This document shows positions 24,533 to 31,200 of a stretch of DNA of 33,246 nucleotides, piece by piece. Below the pieces are notes generated by a model. The model did not search any database, had not been told where the DNA came from, and worked only from the letters and a program-made list of their open reading frames with translations. Source of the stretch: Pseudomonas sp. dw_612 (GTDB taxonomy: Bacteria > Pseudomonadota > Gammaproteobacteria > Pseudomonadales > Pseudomonadaceae). How positions within the stretch are numbered: position 1 is the stretch's first letter; each line of letters opens with the position of its first letter. The stretch covers positions 1 to 33,246 of the forward strand of contig NZ_JAAVVC010000034.1 of NCBI RefSeq assembly GCF_018449725.1, written 5' to 3'. Position numbers and translations under genes: made by a program.

Positions 24533-24664
24533 CGGGCATCCAGTTGGGCGTGGGGCGGCAGGCTCGACAGTCTAGCCGGGCGTGAACGCCTTGAACATTC
24601 CGATAGGTCGCTAACTATTAAAAATCTTCAGGCAACGGTGCCTCTCAGCTAAAACACAGAACCC

Positions 24665-24754
24665 TGTGGGAGCGGGCTTGCTCGCGAAAGCGGTGTGTCA
24701 TTCAGTATTTATGTCGACTGACACTCCGTCTTCGCGAGCAAGCCCGCTCCCACA
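24665..24754. repeat. REP doublet (REPIN-like), loop orientation reverse
   Basis: TGTGGGAGCGGGCTTGCTCG CGAAAGCGG, loop TCATTCAGTATTTATGTCGA, then the inverted unit ending GCTCCCACA. It lies between the upstream region of the Bcr/CflA gene and the 3' end of copZ. Confidence 0.92.
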
Positions 24755-24773
24755 GGGGGATTTGCGCCGGGCC

Positions 24774-24971
24774 TCAGGCAACTTTGGCGTCGTAGCCTTC
24801 TTCAGTAATCGCGGCAATGACTTGCTCGGTGGTCAACGCGCTTTCAACCCCGACTTCCTTCGCCGCCAGATCAACCCGGACACTGGCCGCCGGATCCCTG
24901 GCTTGCAGGGCTTGGGTGATGGCCTTGACGCAATGACCGCAGGACATGCCTTGAACGTTGAACACTTGCAT
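24774..24971 (-). CDS. copZ: Copper chaperone CopZ-like heavy-metal-binding protein
   Basis: A 65-aa single HMA domain with the Cu(I)-binding GMSCGHC loop (Cys11, Cys14) and the expected beta-alpha-beta-beta-alpha-beta pattern, ending ITEEGYDAKVA. It carries Cu(I) in the cytoplasm to the P-type ATPase or to CueR. AAGGAG is 7 bases before the ATG. A CueR-type promoter about 50 bases upstream on the minus strand should induce it by copper. Its partner copA is encoded divergently 736 bases away. Confidence 0.93.
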   Translation of the reverse strand: MQVFNVQGMSCGHCVKAITQALQARDPAASVRVDLAAKEVGVESALTTEQVIAAITEEGYDAKVA

Positions 24972-25013
24972 GGAATGACTCCTTGAGTGAGGCTTTTTAG
25001 TAACACTGCAGGC

Positions 25014-25044
25014 AGTCTCGAGCTTGCCACCATGGCAAGGTCAA
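25014..25044 (-). promoter_or_regulatory. CueR-type operator/promoter for copZ
   Basis: CTTGCCACCATGGCAAG (25023-25039) is a palindrome with 7-bp arms. On the minus strand it is framed by -35 TTGACC (25044-25039) and a weak -10 GAGACT (25019-25014), with the 19-bp spacer of MerR-family copper promoters. The half-sites match those before copA at 25651-25669. Confidence 0.85.
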
Positions 25045-25131
25045 GTTCTGAAAGAATCTGCCGGGCTGGCATTCGTCTTCGCGCTCGGCCAAGCTGCGTT
25101 CATCAATGACTCGACCTCAGGAGATTCAGCC

Positions 25132-25515
25132 ATGCGCTGGTCAGCTCTCAGCCTGTTTGGCTTCCTCAGCCTTTTCGCCGCCCTGCCTTCGGCCAATGCC
25201 GCCGGGGAAGATTACGGCGTATTGATTATTTCCCGCGAGCGTCTGGAAGTCGCGACCTCCTGCGAGATCGGCGTGTACATCCAGGACCAGTTATCGGCGC
25301 GGCTGTTCCAGGAACAGAGCACCTCGTTCAACCTGCCGCCGGGCAATGTGTCCCTGCGCCTGAAACTGTTGCCGGGCCAGGCGCCGGGCTGCAATGCAGG
25401 AATGCTGGCACCGGGTTCGCAGAACATCACGCTCAAGGCCGGCGATGTATTGAAGTTCCGGATTGCGATGACACAGGAAGGGATGTACCTCAAGCCTGCT
25501 GCCCTCGAGTATTGA
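25132..25515 (+). CDS. Small secreted protein of unknown function in the copper locus
   Basis: A 127-aa protein with a clear signal peptide (MRWSALSLFGFLSLFAALPS, ANA cleavage near residue 23) and a mature part of about 104 residues. The mature part appears all-beta and has two cysteines, Cys44 and Cys87, which could form a disulfide in the periplasm. I do not recognise the family. SFNLPPGNVSLRLKLL and ITLKAGDVLKFRI resemble the beta-strands of PEGA-like carbohydrate or surface domains, but only loosely. CAGGAG precedes the ATG at 25132; the upstream in-frame codons overlap the copZ operator region and are discounted. It has no His/Met-rich metal motif. It sits between copZ and copA, so copper-linked function is inferred from position only. 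Confidence 0.8.
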   Translation: MRWSALSLFGFLSLFAALPSANAAGEDYGVLIISRERLEVATSCEIGVYIQDQLSARLFQEQSTSFNLPPGNVSLRLKLLPGQAPGCNAGMLAPGSQNITLKAGDVLKFRIAMTQEGMYLKPAALEY

Positions 25516-25526
25516 CATCGATCCCC

Positions 25527-25616
25527 TGTGGGAGCGGGCTTGCTCGCGAAAGCGGTGGCTCAGTCAACGTTGATGTCGCCTGACACTCCGTCTTCGCGAG
25601 CAAGCCCGCTCCCACA
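25527..25616. repeat. REP doublet (REPIN-like)
   Basis: TGTGGGAGCGGGCTTGCTCG CGAAAGCGG, a nearly symmetric loop containing CAGTCAACGTTGATGTCGCC, then the inverted unit ending GCTCCCACA. It separates the small secreted protein from the copA promoter. Confidence 0.92.
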
Positions 25617-25646
25617 TTTGATCTGCGGCGATGTGAAGATTCGCGC

Positions 25647-25677
25647 TTGACCTTGCCCGCATGGCAAGGTTGATCCT
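25647..25677 (+). promoter_or_regulatory. CueR-type operator/promoter for copA-cueR
   Basis: The -35 TTGACC (25647-25652) and a weak -10 GATCCT (25672-25677) are separated by 19 bases, which contain most of the palindrome CCTTGCCCGCATGGCAAGG (25651-25669, 7-bp arms). This is the standard copper-responsive MerR-family architecture. It lies 29 bases before the copA ATG. Confidence 0.88.
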
Positions 25678-25706
25678 GTAGGCACTTTCTACAGGGAGCG
25701 TGACCG

Positions 25707-28097
25707 ATGTCCGAATCCACCACTTTCGATCTGCCGATTGCCGGCATGACCTGCGCCAGTTGCGCCGGCCGTGTCGAGCGTGCCTTGAGCAAAGTCATCG
25801 GCGCCACGGCGGTCAGCGTCAACCTGGCCACTGAACAAGCGCGTATCCAGGCGCCCAGCGACAGCCTGCCGGCCCTGATGGACGCGGTACAGCAGGCGGG
25901 CTACAGCGTGCCGCAACAAACTCTGGAATTGAGTATCGACGGCATGACCTGCGCGTCCTGCGTCGGCCGGGTCGAACGGGCGCTGACCAAAGTGCCGGGG
26001 GTGAAAAGTGTCAGCGTCAACCTCGCCAACGAACGCGCCCACCTCGAACTGCTCGGTCACGTCGACCCGCAAACCCTGATCGCCGCCGTGACCAAGGCCG
26101 GTTACTCGGCCAGCGTCTGGGAAGTCGAACACCCCACCGACAATCAACAAACCCGTCTGCAACGTGAGCGCTGGATCCTGCTCGCAGCCATCGCCCTGGC
26201 CTTGCCGCTGGTGCTGCCGATGCTGCTGCAACCGTTCGGCGTGCACTGGATGCTCCCGGCCTGGGCGCAATTCGCCCTGGCCACGCCGGTGCAATTTATC
26301 TTCGGTGCGCGGTTTTATGTGGCGGCGTGGAAAGCCGTGCGCGCCGGTGCTGGCAATATGGATTTGCTCGTCGCCCTGGGCACCAGCGCCGGTTACGGCT
26401 TGAGTCTGTATGAATGGGCCACCGCCGCAGGGCGCATGCCGCATCTGTATTTCGAAGCCTCGGCGGTGGTGATTGCCCTGGTGCTGCTGGGCAAATACCT
26501 GGAAAGCCGCGCCAAACGCCAGACCGCCAGTGCCATTCGCGCACTGGAAGCACTGCGTCCGGAACGGGCGATTCAAGTGATCGACGGCCGCGAACAAGAC
26601 GTCGCCATCAGCGCCCTGCGCCTGAATGATCTGGTGATGGTCAAACCCGGCGAACGGTTCCCGGTGGACGGCGAAGTGGTGGAAGGCCAGAGCCATGCCG
26701 ACGAAGCACTGATCAGCGGCGAAAGCCTGCCAGTGCCCAAACAACCCGGCGACAAGGTCACCGGCGGCGCAATCAATGGTGAAGCTCGTTTGCTGGTGCG
26801 CACCTTGGCCCTCGGCGCGGAAACCGTATTGGCGCGGATCATTCGTCTGGTCGAAGACGCCCAGGCCGCGAAAGCACCGATCCAGAAACTGGTGGATAAA
26901 GTCAGCCAGGTGTTTGTGCCGACGGTGCTGTTCCTGGCCTTGGCGACGTTGATCGGCTGGTGGCTGTACGGCGCGCCGATTGAAACCGCGTTGATCAACG
27001 CCGTCGCCGTTTTGGTGATCGCCTGCCCTTGCGCCCTGGGCCTGGCCACGCCGACGGCAATCATGGCCGGCACTGGCGTGGCGGCGCGCTACGGCATTTT
27101 GATCAAGGACGCCGAAGCGCTGGAACGCGCTCATGAAGTCAGCGCGGTGGTCTTCGACAAGACCGGCACCCTGACTTCCGGCGCACCGCGCATCGCTCAT
27201 TTGAATGCGCTGGACGGTGACGAAGCCGCCCTGCTGCAAATGGCCGGCGCGCTGCAACGGGGCAGCGAACACCCGCTGGCCAAGGCTGTGCTGGATGCCT
27301 GTGCCGAGCGTGGGCTGGACGTGGCTGATGTCACCGACAGTCAATCGCTGACCGGGCGCGGTATTGCCGGTACGCTCGACGGTCGTCGGTTGGCGCTGGG
27401 TAATCGTCGGATATTGGAAGAAAGCACTTTGAGCGCAGGTCCGTTAGCCGAGTCAGCAGCCCAATGGGAAACCGAAGGCCGAACCCTGTCCTGGCTGATC
27501 GAGCAAAGCCCCGAACCGCGCGTGCTCGGCCTGTTCGCCTTCGGCGATACCCTCAAGCCCGGCGCTCTGCAAGCGGTGCAGCAACTCAACGCGCGCAACA
27601 TCAGCAGCCACCTGCTGACCGGCGACAACCGTGGCAGCGCCAAAGTCGTCGCCAAAGCGTTGGGCATCAAGGATGTTCACGCCGAAGTCCTGCCGGCAGA
27701 CAAAGCCGCCACCGTCGCCGAACTGAAGAAAACCGGCGTGGTGGCCATGGTTGGCGACGGCATCAACGACGCTCCGGCGCTGGCCGCAGCCGATATCGGC
27801 ATCGCCATGGGCGGCGGCACCGACGTGGCGATGCACGCCGCCGGGATCACCCTGATGCGCGGCGATCCACGGCTGGTGCCGGCGGCGCTGGAGATCAGCC
27901 GCAAGACCTACGCGAAGATCCGTCAAAACCTGTTCTGGGCCTTCGTCTATAACCTGATCGGCATTCCGCTGGCCGCGTTCGGCTACCTTAACCCGGTGTT
28001 GGCCGGCGCGGCCATGGCACTGTCGAGCGTCAGCGTGGTGAGCAACGCGCTACTGTTGAAAACCTGGAAACCCAAGGATCTGGAGGACAACCGATGA
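25707..28097 (+). CDS. copA: Copper-exporting P1B-type ATPase CopA
   Basis: A 796-aa Cu(I)-translocating ATPase of the inner membrane. Two N-terminal HMA domains carry GMTCASC (13-19 and 79-85). The core has SGES in the actuator (337-340), CPC in the transport helix (440-442), DKTGT with phosphorylated Asp484, the nucleotide-domain HP pair (522-523), TGDN (638-641) and GDGINDAP (683-690). All key residues are present and the length is normal. It exports cytoplasmic copper or silver. The copper-responsive promoter immediately upstream and cueR overlapping its stop by 4 bases place it in a self-regulating copper operon. Confidence 0.97.
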   Translation: MSESTTFDLPIAGMTCASCAGRVERALSKVIGATAVSVNLATEQARIQAPSDSLPALMDAVQQAGYSVPQQTLELSIDGMTCASCVGRVERALTKVPGVKSVSVNLANERAHLELLGHVDPQTLIAAVTKAGYSASVWEVEHPTDNQQTRLQRERWILLAAIALALPLVLPMLLQPFGVHWMLPAWAQFALATPVQFIFGARFYVAAWKAVRAGAGNMDLLVALGTSAGYGLSLYEWATAAGRMPHLYFEASAVVIALVLLGKYLESRAKRQTASAIRALEALRPERAIQVIDGREQDVAISALRLNDLVMVKPGERFPVDGEVVEGQSHADEALISGESLPVPKQPGDKVTGGAINGEARLLVRTLALGAETVLARIIRLVEDAQAAKAPIQKLVDKVSQVFVPTVLFLALATLIGWWLYGAPIETALINAVAVLVIACPCALGLATPTAIMAGTGVAARYGILIKDAEALERAHEVSAVVFDKTGTLTSGAPRIAHLNALDGDEAALLQMAGALQRGSEHPLAKAVLDACAERGLDVADVTDSQSLTGRGIAGTLDGRRLALGNRRILEESTLSAGPLAESAAQWETEGRTLSWLIEQSPEPRVLGLFAFGDTLKPGALQAVQQLNARNISSHLLTGDNRGSAKVVAKALGIKDVHAEVLPADKAATVAELKKTGVVAMVGDGINDAPALAAADIGIAMGGGTDVAMHAAGITLMRGDPRLVPAALEISRKTYAKIRQNLFWAFVYNLIGIPLAAFGYLNPVLAGAAMALSSVSVVSNALLLKTWKPKDLEDNR

Positions 28098-28507
28098 ACA
28101 TCGGCCAAGCGGCCCGCCACAGCGGCCTGAGCGCGAAGATGATCCGTTATTACGAGTCCATCGGCTTGCTCAAGGCCGCCCATCGCACCGACAGCGGCTA
28201 CCGGGTGTATGGCGACGACGACCTGCACACCCTGGCCTTTATCAAACGCTCCCGGGATCTGGGCTTTTCGCTGGAAGAGGTCGGCAAGTTGCTGACCCTC
28301 TGGCAGGACCGCCAGCGGGCCAGCGCTGATGTGAAGGCCCTGGCTCGTCAACACATCGATGAGCTGAACCAGAAGATCCGCGAACTCGGCCAGTTGCGCG
28401 ACACCCTGCAGGACCTGGTCGAGCACTGCCACGGCGACCACCGCCCGGACTGCCCGATCCTCAAGGAGCTGGCGTCGGGTTGCTGCGCCGAACCTGCCCG
28501 CGCCTGA
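28094..28507 (+). CDS. cueR: Copper-responsive MerR-family regulator CueR
   Basis: A 137-aa regulator with the winged helix at 1-70 (MNIGQAARHSGLSAKMIRYY, ESIGLL), a long dimerisation helix, and the Cu(I)-binding loop CHGDHRPDC with Cys112 and Cys120 exactly at the CueR spacing. A C-terminal CysCys pair (130-131) is also typical. ATGA overlap with copA implies translational coupling. It should activate both 19-bp-spacer promoters in this locus. Its last 47 bases overlap the 3' end of the convergent MFS gene. Confidence 0.95.
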   Translation: MNIGQAARHSGLSAKMIRYYESIGLLKAAHRTDSGYRVYGDDDLHTLAFIKRSRDLGFSLEEVGKLLTLWQDRQRASADVKALARQHIDELNQKIRELGQLRDTLQDLVEHCHGDHRPDCPILKELASGCCAEPARA

Positions 28508-29675
28508 CGGATAACCCCTTCACCACCAGCAACGTGGTAAGGGGAATTCCGTGGAACAACAGCACCACCGCGCCGGGCGTCCACCAGGCGTAGAACGGCG
28601 CGGCGATCAGCATGCCGATGCCAAACCCGGTCATTTGCAGCAGGGTCAGAAAGCTGAAGATCGGCAGGCGCAGGTGGCCCGGTTCCCGTTGCAGGCGCGA
28701 CATCAGGCCGACTTCGGAAAACCCGTCGCCCAGCCCGGCCGGCAACGAGAACAGCAGCAAACCGTAAAGGGTCTGCTGCTGGAACATCAGGATGAAACCG
28801 CAGGACATCAGCAGCACGCCGTAGAAAAAGCGCCGCTCAAGGTTGATGTTGTCCGAGCCTTTGAGGCGACTGGCGATCCGTGCGCCGATAAGTTTGCCGC
28901 TGGCCCAGACGGCCAGCATCAGGCCCAAGGTGGTGCTGGCGGATTCCGGGGTCAGCAACCGCGAGATGATCGGGAAGCCGACGTTGTGCGCCGCGCTGCC
29001 CAAAGTATCCGCCATGGCCACTGCGAGCATCGCCGCCAACACCGGGGCGGAGCGCAAACCTTGCAGCAGCGCCGACCATTCCCCTCTCTCGCTTTTTGAT
29101 TCGGCACCGGTCGCTGCCGCTGAAAACCGTAACGGCACCAGCAGCAACGCCGCCAACAGGTAAGTGGCCACGTTCAGCGCGAACACCACTTCAAAGCCAA
29201 ACACCGCGACGACCAACCCCGCCACCACACTGCCAGCGACCATCGCCATCGACGCTGCCGAAGTGATCCAGGCGTTAGTCTTGAGCAAGTGCTCGCGCTC
29301 GATCAGGTTCGGCAATTGGCTGTTGAGGCCGATGGCGAACATCGAATTGCCGAAGCCCAGCCCGAAGGCAATCACCGGCAGCAGCAGCGCTTGCTGGGTC
29401 ACCGGCAAAATAAGCAACAAACCGAGCACCCCGGCGCGCAGCAAATCGAAGGCAATCAGCGGCAGGCGCCCGGACCAGCGACGATAGAACGTGGTACCGA
29501 TCAAACTGGCAAAAATCCCCCCGGCCACGCGGCTGGCGAGGAAAATCGCCATGCTCATGGCGCTGTTGCTCAGTACGTAGACGTAAGTGGCCAGGGCGAC
29601 CATGTTGAGGAACGCGCCGAAGTCCGAGATCAGACGGGCGGTGATGATCAGGTGGGCGTTGCGGGTGGAGTTCAC
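28461..29675 (-). CDS. MFS transporter (EntS/MFS_3-like)
   Basis: A 404-aa, roughly 12-helix major facilitator with the opening NAHLIITARLISDFGAFLNM, LPLIAFDLLRAGVLGLLLIL in the first half, and NSMFAIGLNSQLPNLIERE with LLKTNAWITSAASMAMVAG in the middle. This resembles the MFS_3 group that includes the enterobactin exporter EntS and macrolide exporters. The GTG start at 29675 is chosen because AGGA lies 6 bases upstream; the TTG at 29681 would leave no room for it. The 3' end overlaps cueR by 47 bases. The substrate is unknown, and no siderophore gene adjoins it. Confidence 0.83.
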   Translation of the reverse strand: MNSTRNAHLIITARLISDFGAFLNMVALATYVYVLSNSAMSMAIFLASRVAGGIFASLIGTTFYRRWSGRLPLIAFDLLRAGVLGLLLILPVTQQALLLPVIAFGLGFGNSMFAIGLNSQLPNLIEREHLLKTNAWITSAASMAMVAGSVVAGLVVAVFGFEVVFALNVATYLLAALLLVPLRFSAAATGAESKSERGEWSALLQGLRSAPVLAAMLAVAMADTLGSAAHNVGFPIISRLLTPESASTTLGLMLAVWASGKLIGARIASRLKGSDNINLERRFFYGVLLMSCGFILMFQQQTLYGLLLFSLPAGLGDGFSEVGLMSRLQREPGHLRLPIFSFLTLLQMTGFGIGMLIAAPFYAWWTPGAVVLLFHGIPLTTLLVVKGLSVRRGQVRRSNPTPAP

Positions 29676-29703
29676 AATCAATCCTTGAGTGTGGGGATCT
29701 CCT

Positions 29704-29806
29704 CTGTAGGAGCTGTCGAGTGAAACGAGGCTGCGATCTTTTGACGTTGATTTTTAAAAACAAGATCAAAAGATCGCAGCCTCGTTTCACTCGACAGCTC
29801 CTACAG
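29704..29806. repeat. Family-B palindrome with perfect 41-bp arms
   Basis: The left arm (29704-29744) begins CTGTAGGAGCTGTCGAGTGA and the right arm (29766-29806) is its exact reverse complement, with a 21-base loop. The core CGAGTGAAACGAGG differs from the other family-B copies (GCCGAAGGC). It lies between the MFS start and the RIO kinase terminator. Confidence 0.93.
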
Positions 29807-29822
29807 GGATCAGCGTTTCGAC

Positions 29823-29850
29823 AAAAAAACCCGACCAAGGCCGGGTTTTT
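29823..29850 (-). terminator. Intrinsic terminator of the RIO kinase gene
   Basis: On the minus strand AAAAACCCGGCCTTGGTCGG is followed by GTTTTTTT, a stem of nine paired bases including the A/T tracts and a seven-T tail, 11 bases after the stop codon. The A-tract on the other side could make it act in both directions. Confidence 0.9.
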
Positions 29851-29860
29851 CGTTAACCGA

Positions 29861-30754
29861 TCACTGCATCCAGGGTGGAGGCGGTTCTTCGGTTTTGCCG
29901 GGTGGCGCATCATCAGCCGCGCGCACCGCTTGCTTGCGCTCTTCATCCAGGCGTGCCGCCTCGATTTCGCGGATGACGCCGCCCACGTCCGCCAGCTCTT
30001 CCGGCTCATCGAACTCACCGGTCAGAATGCTGGCCGGGTGCAAGGTGCCGGCTTCGTACAGCGCCCACATTTCCTTGGCGTACTTGGTCTTTTTCAACTC
30101 CGGCGCAAACCGCCCGAAGTAGGACGCCATGTTGCCCACGTCCCGCTCCAGCATGTTGAACGCGTGGTTGTTACCCGCCGCATCCACTGCCTGGGGCAGG
30201 TCGATGATGACCGGGCCGGTCGGGGTCAACAGTACGTTGAACTCCGACAGGTCACCGTGCACCAGACCGGTACACAACATCAGCACGATCTGGGAAATCA
30301 GGAACGCGTGGTATTCGCGGGCCTGGTCCGGTTCCAGCACCACGTCGTTCAGACGCGGCGCGGCATCGCCGTATTCATCGGCTACCAGCTCCATGAGCAG
30401 CACGCCTTCGAGGAAGTCGTACGGCTTGGGCACCCGCACACCAGCGCCGGCCAGACGAAACAGGGCCGCCACTTCGGCGTTCTGCCAGGCGTCCTCGGTT
30501 TCTTTCTTGCCGAACTTGGAGCCTTTGGCCATGGCGCGAGCCTGTCGGCTGTTGCGTACCTTGCGACCTTCCTGATACTCGGCCGCCTGACGGAAACTGC
30601 GTTTATTCGCCTCCTTGTAGACCTTCGCGCAACGTAGCTCGTTACCGCAGCGCACCACATAAACAGCTGCTTCTTTACCACTCATGAGTGGGCGCAGCAC
30701 CTCGTCGACCAGACCGTCCTCGATCAGGGGTTCAATGCGTTTTGGAGTCTTCAT
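29861..30754 (-). CDS. RIO1-family serine protein kinase-like protein
   Basis: A 297-aa protein of the RIO1/PA4780-like bacterial group. Visible kinase elements are the nucleotide-loop SGKEAAVYVV (25-34), the probable ATP-binding Lys44 in RCAKVYK, the catalytic loop LVHGDLSEFNVLL with Asp168 and Asn173, and the metal-binding IIDLPQAVD with Asp185. The C-terminus is a charged, proline-ended tail (ERKQAVRAADDAPPGKTEEP). RIO kinases phosphorylate serine or act as ATPases; the bacterial function is poorly known. The ATG at 30754 has little Shine-Dalgarno, but the N-terminus MKTPKRIEPLIEDGLVDEVL fits the family. It is a single-gene unit with its own terminator. Confidence 0.92.
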   Translation of the reverse strand: MKTPKRIEPLIEDGLVDEVLRPLMSGKEAAVYVVRCGNELRCAKVYKEANKRSFRQAAEYQEGRKVRNSRQARAMAKGSKFGKKETEDAWQNAEVAALFRLAGAGVRVPKPYDFLEGVLLMELVADEYGDAAPRLNDVVLEPDQAREYHAFLISQIVLMLCTGLVHGDLSEFNVLLTPTGPVIIDLPQAVDAAGNNHAFNMLERDVGNMASYFGRFAPELKKTKYAKEMWALYEAGTLHPASILTGEFDEPEELADVGGVIREIEAARLDEERKQAVRAADDAPPGKTEEPPPPWMQ

Positions 30755-31200
30755 CAGCTTTTATTGTGGGTCCTTTATTACCAAACACGCGAAAGTCATT
30801 CGTTATACGGCAATCCTCGCACCTCGGGGAGGGGTTACCGACCTATGAACATGGCGGATGCACACAATGTGCCGAATTTAACCGGCAAATCCCACGCCGT
30901 TCATCGACCGGTAGAGATCATAGCCGAGCCGCCGGCACTTGTTGGCGAAGGGATGACAGGGCATTTACGACAGAAGCTGACATCCGGATTACTCCCATTT
31001 GTAGGTTTTTTCTCAACAGGCCTCAATTTCCCATTTTTTCAGCCGAAGTCCTTAGAGAGAAAAGGATTTGTCCGACAATCGTTGCCGCTAAAACGACGAT
31101 GCCGCCCTCAAGGAACCGAGTCGATCAATACCGTTTTCGGCTGCTAATAATCCGCGAGTCATCTGCACTGCGTGGGCCTACAAGAAAATCTGGAGCGCGG
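30755..31200. other. Gene-free region upstream of the chemoreceptor
   Basis: 446 bases without a supportable gene; the short frames lack ribosome binding sites and family features. A weak FliA-like promoter is possible: TCAA (31125-31128), 14 bases, GCTAATAA (31143-31150), against the consensus TAAA-N15-GCCGATAA. The spacing is one base short, so this is tentative. Confidence 0.5.

Noticed and set aside
25059..25074. TGGCATTCGTCTTCGC before the small secreted protein as a sigma-54 site
   Set aside because: GG and GC are 11 bases apart instead of 10 and the -12 element lacks TTGC.
11524..25616. Regularly recurring inverted repeats considered as a CRISPR array or transposon ends
   Set aside because: Copies are dispersed between genes, have no uniform spacers, no cas genes and no transposase; they are REP doublets.
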